Under the pieces are notes generated by a model. It made no database searches. It saw only the letters and a program-made list of their open reading frames with translations, and was not told the DNA's origin. A stretch of 6,029 bases of DNA from an uncultured Thermomicrobiales bacterium (GTDB taxonomy: Bacteria; Chloroflexota; Chloroflexia; Thermomicrobiales; UBA6265). Location of the stretch: contig CADCWI010000054.1 in NCBI GenBank assembly GCA_902806355.1, positions 1-6,029 on the forward strand, written 5' to 3'. Positions 1-6,029 of the stretch are shown here, piece by piece. Within the stretch, counting starts at the first letter, position 1; the number at the start of each line of letters is the position of its first letter. A program made the position numbers and the translations under genes.

Positions 1-464
1 CTCGTGACGCATTGTCGCTCGACGCGAGTTTCCCCTTCAAATGTGAGGAACCGGGAGCAAAAGGAGGAACCCTGCTCAGGAGGCAGAGGAAATACCCCCC
101 GGATCCCTCATTGCTCGGGCAATTCCCCTCCTTCCCGGAGGGCAAGCACCTTGGCCGTCGAGGATAAGTTGCCGGGCGTTGCTTGCTCAGCTCCACTCGC
201 AAACGCGTCTTTACTTGTCCAGTACCTGTTGGAAGAACCAATATGATGCGCGACCCCTACCTACCGCTTGCAGTACAGGATGAATGTTATCTGGCTGCGG
301 TAAATTTTCATTTCTTAAGGGCGTCAGCGAAGTACGTTGTTCCTGGAGACGTTGCCTCTGCGCAACTGAGCCGACGACCCGCTCCGCGAGCGCATTCGTT
401 CGCAGACCGACGCTGCATTCGCGGTATCATGTTCCCGGCCCGGAATGCTACTGATTGGGCCAAT
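1..464. other. Non-coding stretch upstream of tRNA-Leu
   Basis: I find no convincing gene here on either strand. The open frames that exist are short, lack a recognisable protein pattern, and one runs into the tRNA. The stretch has more A/T runs (for example around 300-320) than the coding part of the window. Small structures are visible: a 6-bp hairpin CCCTCC/GGAGGG (126-131/137-142) without a T tract, and an 8-base direct repeat GAGGAACC at 45-52 and 64-71. There is also a GCATTCG repeat at 392-398 and 415-421, and an inverted repeat ATTGG-G-CCAAT (454-464) touching the tRNA 5' end. It may hold the 3' region of a gene outside the window or an RNA I cannot recognise. Confidence 0.5.
425..430 (+). 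promoter_or_regulatory. Possible -10 box for tRNA-Leu
   Basis: TATCAT lies about 35 bases upstream of the mature tRNA 5' end, a reasonable distance for a -10 element with a short RNase P-removed leader. No good -35 hexamer is found at 16-18 bp, and the nearest resemblance (TTCGCA at 399-404) is 20 bp away. This is a weak inference from one hexamer and position. Confidence 0.3.
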
Positions 465-545
465 GCGGGCGTGGCGGAATGGCAGACGCTACGGTCTTAA
501 ACACCGTTGAGGCGACTCGTGCGGGTTCGAATCCCGCCGCCCGCA
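465..545 (+). tRNA. tRNA-Leu (anticodon UAA)
   Basis: This is a class II tRNA decoding UUA/UUG leucine codons. The acceptor stem pairs GCGGGCG (465-471) with CGCCCGC (538-544), and A545 is the discriminator base, which suits leucine. The anticodon stem ACGGT/ACCGT (491-495/503-507) encloses loop CTTAAAC with anticodon TAA at 498-500. A long variable arm (about 508-520) is typical of Leu/Ser/Tyr tRNAs. The T stem GCGGG/CCCGC (521-525/533-537) encloses TTCGAAT. The genome reads ACCT after the acceptor stem, so the CCA end is not fully encoded and would be added by CCA-adding enzyme. The 3' end is one base from the stop codon of the convergent mqo gene. Confidence 0.97.
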
Positions 546-546
546 C

Positions 547-2058
547 CTAGGCCGTGTGCACCACCCTCGGCACGACCGGTGCCTTGAGGCGCAGCGTCTT
601 GTCCGTGGACGCTTGTACCTCTTCCAGAAGTTCCGGGTTGTCAGACAGCGACACTCCCAACGACGGGATCAGCTCACGCAGGCGCGACTGCCACCGTGGA
701 TACTCGGACGGAAAGCAGCGTTCCATCACGTCGAGCATGATCGACACCGCCGTCGACGCCCCGGGCGAAGCGCCCAGCAAACCCGCGAGGGAACCGTCAT
801 GCGTGCTGACGACCTCGGTCCCGAACTCGAGCACGCCACGCTTCCCTGGTGTCGATTTCATCGTCTGGACGCGCTGCCCCGCCATCACGAGCTCCCAATC
901 TTCCGCTTGCGCCGATGGCACGAAGTTGCGCAGCGTTTCGATCTTGCCGACGTTGGATTGCAACGCCTGCCGGATCAGGTAGAGCGTCAACGGGAACTCC
1001 TCACGCGCCACGGTCAGCAGCGTCAGGATGTTGTCCCGCCTGATCGATCTCGGGAGATCCGTCAGCGCACCATGCTTGAGGAACTTCGGCGAGAACCCGG
1101 CGTATGGCCCGAACAGCAACCCCGGCTTGCCATCGATCATGCGCAGGTCGAGATGCGGCATCGCCATCGGAGGCGCGTTGACCGTCGACTTGCCGTAGAC
1201 CTTTGCATTATGCCTGGCGATGAGTGCGGGGTTCTTGCTGCGAAGCCATTGCCCTCCGACCGGGAAACCACCGTAGCCTCTCGCCTCCGGGATCCCTGAC
1301 TTCTGGAGAAGATGGATCGCTCGGCCTCCGCCTCCGATGAACACGAAGCGAGCGATCACGCGCTTCTGTTCTCCACTGGAGAGATCCTTCACACCGATCG
1401 CCCAGCGCCCATCGCTTTGTCTCGACAGTGCTTGGACCTCGTGCCGCATCGCCACGTCGGCCCCCTGACGTTCGAGCGCCTCAATCAGGTGACGCGTGAG
1501 CGCACCGAAGTTCACGTCGGTGCCATCGTCGCTCCGGGTGAAGAGAAGAGGGTCGGAAAGATCGCGGCCCTCCATCATCAGCGGCACCCAGCGCTCGATC
1601 TCGGCTATGTCATCGGTCTTTCGCAGGCTCGCGAAGAGCGGATTTCGTGCGAGCGCGTCGTACCGCTTTCGGAGAAACAGGACATCGCGTTCGCCACCCA
1701 CATAGCTCAAGTGCGGGATCGGGCTGATGAATCGTCCTGGCTCGGGCAGGAGCTTCTGCTCGACAAGAGAGGACCAGAATTGCCGGGACTGATGAAACTG
1801 CTCGTTGACCCGTACCGCCTTGGAGATATCGATCGTGCCGTCCGCTCGCTCCGGCGTGTAGTTCAGCTCGCACAGCGCGGCGTGACCCGTGCCGGCATTG
1901 TTCCATGGATCCGAGCTCTCGGCCGCAAGCCTGTCGAGACGCTCGTACACGCTGATCGACCAGTCGGGATTGACATGCCGGAGCAGCACACCCAGGGTGG
2001 CGCTCATGATGCCACCGCCGATCAGGGCGACGTCGATCTCGGGTGAAGTCTCTCCCAT
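547..2058 (-). CDS. mqo: Malate:quinone oxidoreductase
   Basis: Mqo is an FAD-dependent peripheral membrane enzyme that oxidises malate to oxaloacetate and passes electrons to the quinone pool, bypassing NAD-linked malate dehydrogenase. The 503-residue product matches the family along its length. The N-terminal FAD-binding strand and glycine motif LIGGGIMSATLG is at residues 12-23, followed by ERLDRLAAESS and WNNAGTGHAALCELNYTP (about 39-69). Further conserved blocks are MEGRD, GTDVNFG, FVFIGGGGRAI, GFPVGGQ and KVYGK. The C-terminal FAD-contacting LLGASPGAST lies near 427-436. There is no signal peptide. I chose the ATG at 2058 because AGGAAAGG sits 4 bases upstream; a TTG 11 codons earlier (2091) is in frame but would bury that ribosome site in coding sequence. 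The stop is TAG at 547-549, next to tRNA-Leu on the other strand. It looks monocistronic and divergent from the YigZ-family gene. Confidence 0.95.
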   Translation of the reverse strand: MGETSPEIDVALIGGGIMSATLGVLLRHVNPDWSISVYERLDRLAAESSDPWNNAGTGHAALCELNYTPERADGTIDISKAVRVNEQFHQSRQFWSSLVEQKLLPEPGRFISPIPHLSYVGGERDVLFLRKRYDALARNPLFASLRKTDDIAEIERWVPLMMEGRDLSDPLLFTRSDDGTDVNFGALTRHLIEALERQGADVAMRHEVQALSRQSDGRWAIGVKDLSSGEQKRVIARFVFIGGGGRAIHLLQKSGIPEARGYGGFPVGGQWLRSKNPALIARHNAKVYGKSTVNAPPMAMPHLDLRMIDGKPGLLFGPYAGFSPKFLKHGALTDLPRSIRRDNILTLLTVAREEFPLTLYLIRQALQSNVGKIETLRNFVPSAQAEDWELVMAGQRVQTMKSTPGKRGVLEFGTEVVSTHDGSLAGLLGASPGASTAVSIMLDVMERCFPSEYPRWQSRLRELIPSLGVSLSDNPELLEEVQASTDKTLRLKAPVVPRVVHTA

Positions 2059-2062
2059 GGGC

Positions 2063-2070
2063 CCTTTCCT
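2063..2070 (-). promoter_or_regulatory. Ribosome binding site deciding the mqo start
   Basis: Read on the minus strand this is AGGAAAGG, four bases before the ATG at 2058. It is the reason for preferring that ATG over the in-frame TTG at 2091, which would give 11 extra residues not typical of the family. Confidence 0.7.
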
Positions 2071-2118
2071 GCACTCGATGGCCGATCGCAAACGTCAACA
2101 TGCATGCAGGGACAATGA

Positions 2119-2127
2119 TGCTATACA
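2119..2127 (+). promoter_or_regulatory. Possible extended -10 promoter of the YigZ-family gene
   Basis: TGCTATACA has the TGn extension directly before TATACA, which resembles TATAAT. No convincing -35 box is visible at 16-18 bp (CATGCA at 17 bp), as can occur for extended -10 promoters. A transcript starting near 2134 would exclude the in-frame ATGs at 2115 and 2118, supporting a start at 2187. The assignment rests on one motif in the 128-base mqo/yigZ spacer. Confidence 0.3.
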
Positions 2128-2186
2128 GGAACGAGGTCAAGGGCCCGCCAGGAAGAGGCACGATCGCGATTGGGACATGTCCGTTT

Positions 2187-2849
2187 ATGCCGCCCATCAC
2201 CAGGACGATTGCCCGCGGTGGAACACACGAGATCGAGATCAAAAGATCGCGCTTTATCTGTTCGCTCGAGCGGACGGCGGATGAAGCGTCTGCCCGGGCG
2301 TTCATCGAGGCGACGCGCAGACGTTTCTGGGACGCGTCACACAACTGCATCGCATTCCGCATCGGCGATCGGGGAGACATCCAGCGCTCGAGCGACGATG
2401 GCGAGCCCTCAGGGACCGCCGGGGCGCCTATGCTCGACGTCCTCAGGAAGCGGGACCTCGTCGATCTGACGGCGGTTGTCACCCGGTATTTCGGTGGGAC
2501 CCTGCTCGGTGCCGGCGGGCTTGTGCGAGCCTATGGCGGAGCTGTTTCGGAGGCTGTTCATGCCATCGGCATCGTCGAGCGGCACCCGCGTCACCGGCTC
2601 GATGTCAGCATAGGCTACGACGACGCTGGCCGGTTCGAGCATGCGATCAGGACGTCCGCCTGGGATCTTGCAAACGTCGTCTATGGTGATACGCATGCAA
2701 CGTTCATGCTTCATGTCGACACGTCGCGCCTGCATGATGTCGAGGCATGGATCGCGGAGCTCACGAATGGCACCGCGCGTGTGAGTCGAGCAGATGTGAT
2801 TTGGGTGGATGTCCCGGTCATCGCGGCCGCCACTCGCCAAGCCAACTGA
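2187..2849 (+). CDS. YigZ/IMPACT-family protein (UPF0029)
   Basis: The 220-residue product matches the bacterial YigZ/YvyE family, relatives of eukaryotic IMPACT. Its biochemical role is unsettled; the eukaryotic homologue affects Gcn2 regulation. The N-terminal IMPACT domain includes EIEIKRSRFI (15-24), the DASHNC block (49-54), SSDDGEPSGTAG (68-79), RYFGG (100-104) and GAGGLVRAYG (108-117), all family hallmarks. The C-terminal part (about 140-207) fits the small alpha/beta domain appended in bacterial members. The length is normal (about 200-220). The start is uncertain. ATG 2187 fits family length but has a poor Shine-Dalgarno. AGGAAGAGG at 2150-2158 is better but lies too far upstream, 5' of only rare in-frame ATC/ATT codons. 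In-frame ATGs at 2115/2118 would add about 23 unlike residues. The ferredoxin gene follows 87 bases later on the same strand, so co-transcription is possible. Confidence 0.9.
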   Translation: MPPITRTIARGGTHEIEIKRSRFICSLERTADEASARAFIEATRRRFWDASHNCIAFRIGDRGDIQRSSDDGEPSGTAGAPMLDVLRKRDLVDLTAVVTRYFGGTLLGAGGLVRAYGGAVSEAVHAIGIVERHPRHRLDVSIGYDDAGRFEHAIRTSAWDLANVVYGDTHATFMLHVDTSRLHDVEAWIAELTNGTARVSRADVIWVDVPVIAAATRQAN

Positions 2850-2923
2850 TCATTCCGGCTCGCCCATCCTCGACTTGACTGGCAGCCGATCCAGCTGAGC
2901 CCGACTGTACGACACGTTCTACC

Positions 2924-2930
2924 GAGGAGA
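2924..2930 (+). promoter_or_regulatory. Ribosome binding site of the ferredoxin gene
   Basis: GAGGAGA is a strong Shine-Dalgarno ending six bases before the ATG at 2937, which fixes the start of the small ferredoxin reading frame. Confidence 0.75.
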
Positions 2931-2936
2931 ATCTCC

Positions 2937-3275
2937 ATGGCCGACCAGACCGATCCGAAGCGCGGTGTCGTCGTTCGGATTGACGCTCGCCGATGCATTG
3001 CAAATGCGAAGTGCACGACCGCCGCGCCGGGCGTCTATGTGCTCGACGAGGAAACGGGGGTTGCCGTTCTCGAGAACGAGGAGAGTGCCACCCTCGCCCA
3101 ATTGTTCGCCGGCGCGCGCGTCTGCCCGACCCAGGCAATCACGATCGAGCAGTTCGGGCGAAGGGTCTTTCCGCAGATCCTGACCCCGATGTTCGGTGAC
3201 GGCGAGCCTTCCGCGCCGGCAGACCAAATCGATGACTCGGAGCTGGACAACCGCACAAAGGGAAACGCGAACTGA
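2937..3275 (+). CDS. Small three-cysteine ferredoxin, probably [3Fe-4S]
   Basis: This 112-residue, acidic, soluble protein looks like the single-cluster ferredoxins that deliver one electron to cytochromes P450 and other oxidoreductases. The opening VVVRIDARRC and the blocks CIANAKC (20-26), APGVYVLD (30-37) and ARVCPTQAI (60-68) follow the family pattern C-x5-C...CP. Cluster ligands are C20, C26 and C63. The position that would carry a fourth cysteine in a [4Fe-4S] site is Asn23, so a [3Fe-4S] cluster is the simplest inference. Family members are often 60-70 residues; here about 48 residues follow the CP motif, including GRRVFPQ (74-80) and a charged, probably flexible tail. No P450 or ferredoxin reductase is nearby, so the partner is unknown. 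It may be co-transcribed with the YigZ-family gene. A strong terminator-like repeat follows the stop by 40 bases. Confidence 0.88.
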   Translation: MADQTDPKRGVVVRIDARRCIANAKCTTAAPGVYVLDEETGVAVLENEESATLAQLFAGARVCPTQAITIEQFGRRVFPQILTPMFGDGEPSAPADQIDDSELDNRTKGNAN

Positions 3276-3315
3276 TCAACGCGTGACCGTGAACGAAGGG
3301 GTTCAACGCAGATAC

Positions 3316-3353
3316 GCGAAGAGGACAGGCGGAGTTCCGCCTGTCCTCTTCGC
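3316..3353. terminator. Bidirectional terminator-like hairpin between ferredoxin and groEL
   Basis: There is a perfect 18-bp inverted repeat: GCGAAGAGGACAGGCGGA (3316-3333), GT, TCCGCCTGTCCTCTTCGC (3336-3353). It folds on either strand into about 17 pairs with a tetraloop. It starts 40 bases after the ferredoxin stop and lies 24 bases past the groEL stop on the opposite strand. Neither side has a clean run of Ts, so it would be a hairpin-dominated terminator or a 3' stability element rather than a textbook intrinsic terminator. Its position between convergent genes supports termination of both. Confidence 0.85.
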
Positions 3354-3377
3354 TTGGTGCAAATTCTCGGATTAGGA

Positions 3378-5085
<1,708 letters not shown>

Positions 5086-5391
5086 CTAAGCCGAAATCAC
5101 CGCCAGGACGTCCTTCTCGGACAGAATCAGCAGATCTTCCTCCTCGAGCTTGAACTCGGTGCCCGCATACTTGGCGAACAGCACTTCGTCACCGACCTTG
5201 ACGTCGAGCTCGACCCGCTTGCCGCTATCGTCCCGGCGACCTTTGCCGGCGGCGATGATCGTGCCGCGCTGCGGCTTCTCCTTCGCGGTGTCCGGGAGCA
5301 CGATGCCACTCTTGGTCGTTTCTTCCCGTGATGCTGGCCTGACAACGAGACGATCGGCGAGCGGCTTAAGAGTGGTAACCGTATCCGTCAT
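5086..5391 (-). CDS. groES: Co-chaperonin GroES (Hsp10/Cpn10)
   Basis: GroES is the seven-subunit lid that caps the GroEL ring and closes the folding chamber. The 101-residue product is full length (family about 95-100). It begins with the typical [12 protein letters not shown] (8-19). The mobile loop that contacts GroEL spans roughly 20-38 and has the hydrophobic IVL anchor at 30-32 ([16 protein letters not shown]). [17 protein letters not shown] and [11 protein letters not shown] near the end are also family signatures. The start is ATG at 5391 with a strong AGGAGG (5403-5408, minus strand) about 11 bases upstream, a slightly long spacing. It is the first gene of the groES-groEL operon, behind a CIRCE-overlapped promoter. 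Confidence 0.98.
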   Translation of the reverse strand: MTDTVTTLKPLADRLVVRPASREETTKSGIVLPDTAKEKPQRGTIIAAGKGRRDDSGKRVELDVKVGDEVLFAKYAGTEFKLEEEDLLILSEKDVLAVISA

Positions 5392-5416
5392 GGTCTTCGA
5401 TTCCTCCTGATGCTTT

Positions 5417-5467
5417 CGGGACTCACGCGCTTCCGTGGTGTCTCCCGATACGGCCTCGGATGAGGCC
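5417..5467 (-). promoter_or_regulatory. Structured 5' leader of the groES mRNA
   Basis: Between the predicted transcription start (near 5480) and the groES ribosome site the leader can form two hairpins. One has a perfect 6-bp stem GGCCTC/GAGGCC (5452-5467) with a 4-base loop. The other pairs CGGGA with TCCCG (arms 5417-5421 and 5443-5447), possibly extended by inner CAC/GTG pairs. Such leader stems can protect mRNA or tune translation; here this is only a structural inference. Confidence 0.45.
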
Positions 5468-5486
5468 TCGTTCCGAATGCGGCTTT

Positions 5487-5515
5487 AGCCTAGCACAGCG
5501 CTTAGCACTCATCAA
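5487..5515 (-). promoter_or_regulatory. groESL promoter (housekeeping sigma type)
   Basis: Read on the minus strand, -35 TTGATG (5510-5515) is followed after exactly 17 bases by -10 TAGGCT (5487-5492), which has a TGC extension directly upstream. Transcription would start around 5480, giving a leader of about 90 bases. The CIRCE arms cover the -35 box and part of the spacer, the expected geometry for repression by HrcA blocking RNA polymerase. Confidence 0.75.
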
Positions 5516-5529
5516 GGGGAGAGTGCTAA
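5502..5529. promoter_or_regulatory. CIRCE operator (HrcA binding site), 10-base spacer
   Basis: Two perfect consensus arms are present, TTAGCACTC (5502-5510) and GAGTGCTAA (5521-5529). CIRCE is the binding site of the heat-shock repressor HrcA and controls groESL and dnaK operons in many bacteria. The usual form has nine bases between the arms; here I count ten (ATCAAGGGGA). It overlaps the groES promoter. HrcA itself is not encoded in the window. Confidence 0.93.
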
Positions 5530-5654
5530 ACCTTTAGCAATATGGTGGGGCAGAGTGCCAGCTGCGACAACAGGGATGTTCCTTGGAAAATCGCATCGTC
5601 GTCAGCCCATCCCGGTGGGCTATGGACATTCGTGCAGGCTTGGACGGTGGTCAT

Positions 5655-5734
5655 GACCCGCCCTGCCCGGCCACTGCTCGATGCCACGGGTTCTCGGTGG
5701 AGGTCCACATCACCTCTGACGAGTAGGGCGGGTC
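5655..5734. repeat. 10-bp inverted repeat enclosing a possible branched RNA fold
   Basis: GACCCGCCCT (5655-5664) is the exact reverse complement of AGGGCGGGTC (5725-5734), with 60 bases between. Inside, CTCG/CGAG (5677-5680/5720-5723), CCAC/GTGG (5684-5687/5697-5700) and AGGT/ACCT (5701-5704/5712-5715) could stack into a branched structure closed by the outer stem. It lies between divergent promoters, so it is not placed to terminate either flanking gene. Function is unknown. Confidence 0.5.
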
Positions 5735-5814
5735 GATGTGGGAGGAAAGTTCACGAACCCCTCGGCCGAAACCGGGTCCTCGAGGAATGTGCTGTGCTGT
5801 GACCCCGAAACGGC

Positions 5815-5820
5815 TAGAAT
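5815..5820 (+). promoter_or_regulatory. Possible -10 box of the aminotransferase gene
   Basis: TAGAAT is close to the TATAAT consensus and lies 82 bases before the predicted start codon. The hexamer 17 bp upstream (CTGTGC, 5792-5797) is a poor -35. The palindrome TCCTCGAGGA at 5777-5786 is near enough to be an activator or repressor site, but this is speculative. Confidence 0.3.
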
Positions 5821-5901
5821 GCCGGGTAGTGCGATATGTCGGCATGATGTCGTGTGTTCTCGGATCTCGACCTTGCGTATCCTGGCGACGGGAGGACGAA
5901 C

Positions 5902-6029
5902 TTGGCCCATACACGGACACTCGCAGATTTCTTCGCGACTCGCGTTCGCGAAGCACAATCCTCCCCTACGCTGGCTGTATCCGAAAGCGTCCGCCAGCTC
6001 AAGGCCCAGGGGCTCGACGTGATCGACCT
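5902..6029 (+). CDS. PLP-dependent aminotransferase, class I/II, N-terminal part
   Basis: Only the first 42 codons are in the window; the gene runs off the right edge. The residues FFATRVREAQSSPTLAVSES and VRQLKAQGLDVIDL closely follow the N-terminus of aspartate/aromatic aminotransferases of the fold-type I AAT family, in which the next residues are normally a G-x-GEPDF segment. The enzymes move an amino group between an amino acid and a 2-oxo acid using pyridoxal phosphate; the substrate cannot be told from this fragment. I chose the TTG at 5902 because GGGAGG (5890-5895) lies six bases upstream. A GTG at 5854 is in frame but has no ribosome site, and in-frame stops lie at 5827 and 5845. 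The gene is divergent from groESL. Confidence 0.82.
   Translation, partial: MAHTRTLADFFATRVREAQSSPTLAVSESVRQLKAQGLDVID

Larger units (their letters stand above)
5530..5901. other. Divergent spacer between groES and the aminotransferase, no gene
   Basis: No convincing protein gene is visible on either strand over these 372 bases. It does hold structure. There is a 6-bp hairpin AGCCCA/TGGGCT (5604-5621), a perfect palindrome GGTCATGACC (5649-5658), a 10-bp inverted repeat (5655-5664/5725-5734) with smaller stems inside, and a perfect palindrome TCCTCGAGGA (5777-5786). A 6-bp hairpin ATGCCG/CGGCAT (5819-5845) follows. These may be operators for the divergent genes or parts of an unrecognised RNA. 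I compared it by eye with RNase P, SRP, T-box, SAM and cobalamin RNA motifs and found no match. Confidence 0.5.

Noticed and set aside
183..500. A 105-codon + strand open frame ending inside the tRNA.
   Set aside because: It reads through the start of the tRNA-Leu gene, has no good ribosome site and no recognisable protein pattern.
465..545. tRNA 3' end as an integration site for a mobile element.
   Set aside because: The adjacent DNA is the intact housekeeping gene mqo, no integrase is present, and I see no second copy of the tRNA 3' end in the window.
556..2046. Long + strand open frames (556-1299, 1312-2046) opposite mqo.
   Set aside because: These are antisense shadows of mqo with Arg/His-rich products, no ribosome site, and full overlap with a clearly recognised gene.
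1610..2482. A 290-codon minus-strand open frame covering the mqo 5' end and the YigZ-family gene.
   Set aside because: It overlaps two well-supported genes in other frames, and its product has no recognisable family pattern.
2875..2913. TTGACT as a -35 box for a separate ferredoxin promoter.
   Set aside because: No acceptable -10 hexamer lies 16-18 bp downstream (AGCCCG at 17 bp).
5666..5700. GGCCACTG resembles part of a cobalamin riboswitch.
   Set aside because: The other required cobalamin-riboswitch segments are not found around it, and the downstream gene is an aminotransferase.
5740..5760. GGAGGAAAGT resembles the conserved GAGGAAAGTC start of RNase P RNA.
   Set aside because: The following conserved RNase P blocks (P4 partner, ACAGA and GGTAAACCCC type segments) are absent from the next several hundred bases.

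Overview
This window looks like ordinary chromosomal DNA from a high-GC bacterium. It holds housekeeping genes, a tRNA and a classical HrcA/CIRCE-type heat-shock operon. The GroEL/GroES sequences, the CIRCE control and GTG/TTG starts suggest a Chloroflexota (Thermomicrobia-like) or actinobacterial lineage. That placement is a judgement from remembered protein similarity, not a computed result. I see no transposase, integrase, CRISPR array or phage gene.

Layout. Positions 1-464 are non-coding as far as I can tell and lead into a class II tRNA-Leu (anticodon UAA) at 465-545 on the + strand. One base after it, on the opposite strand, is the stop codon of mqo (malate:quinone oxidoreductase, 2058 down to 547). 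A 128-base divergent spacer separates mqo from a YigZ/IMPACT-family gene (2187-2849, +). That gene is followed by a small three-cysteine ferredoxin (2937-3275, +). A perfect 18-bp inverted repeat (3316-3353) separates the ferredoxin from the convergent groEL and probably terminates both transcripts.

The groES-groEL operon runs on the minus strand: groES 5391-5086, then groEL 5015-3378 with a GTG start. Its promoter (TTGATG, 17 bp, TAGGCT with extended -10) is overlapped by a CIRCE operator whose two 9-base arms are perfect. The spacer between the arms is 10 bases instead of the usual 9. The roughly 90-base groES leader can form two hairpins. Upstream lies a 372-base spacer without a gene that has a striking 10-bp inverted repeat and two perfect 10-bp palindromes. 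The window ends in the first 42 codons of a PLP-dependent class I/II aminotransferase (5902 onward, TTG start).

How the genes relate. GroES and GroEL act as one chaperonin and are co-transcribed under HrcA-type control. Mqo feeds electrons from malate into the quinone pool. The ferredoxin is a one-electron carrier whose partner is not in the window. YigZ and the aminotransferase are independent housekeeping functions. I did not find a clearly new multi-gene system. The points most worth a second look are the long CIRCE spacer with extra half-sites, the structured spacer upstream of groESL, the ferredoxin with Asn at its variable cluster position, and the nearly abutting tRNA-Leu/mqo junction.
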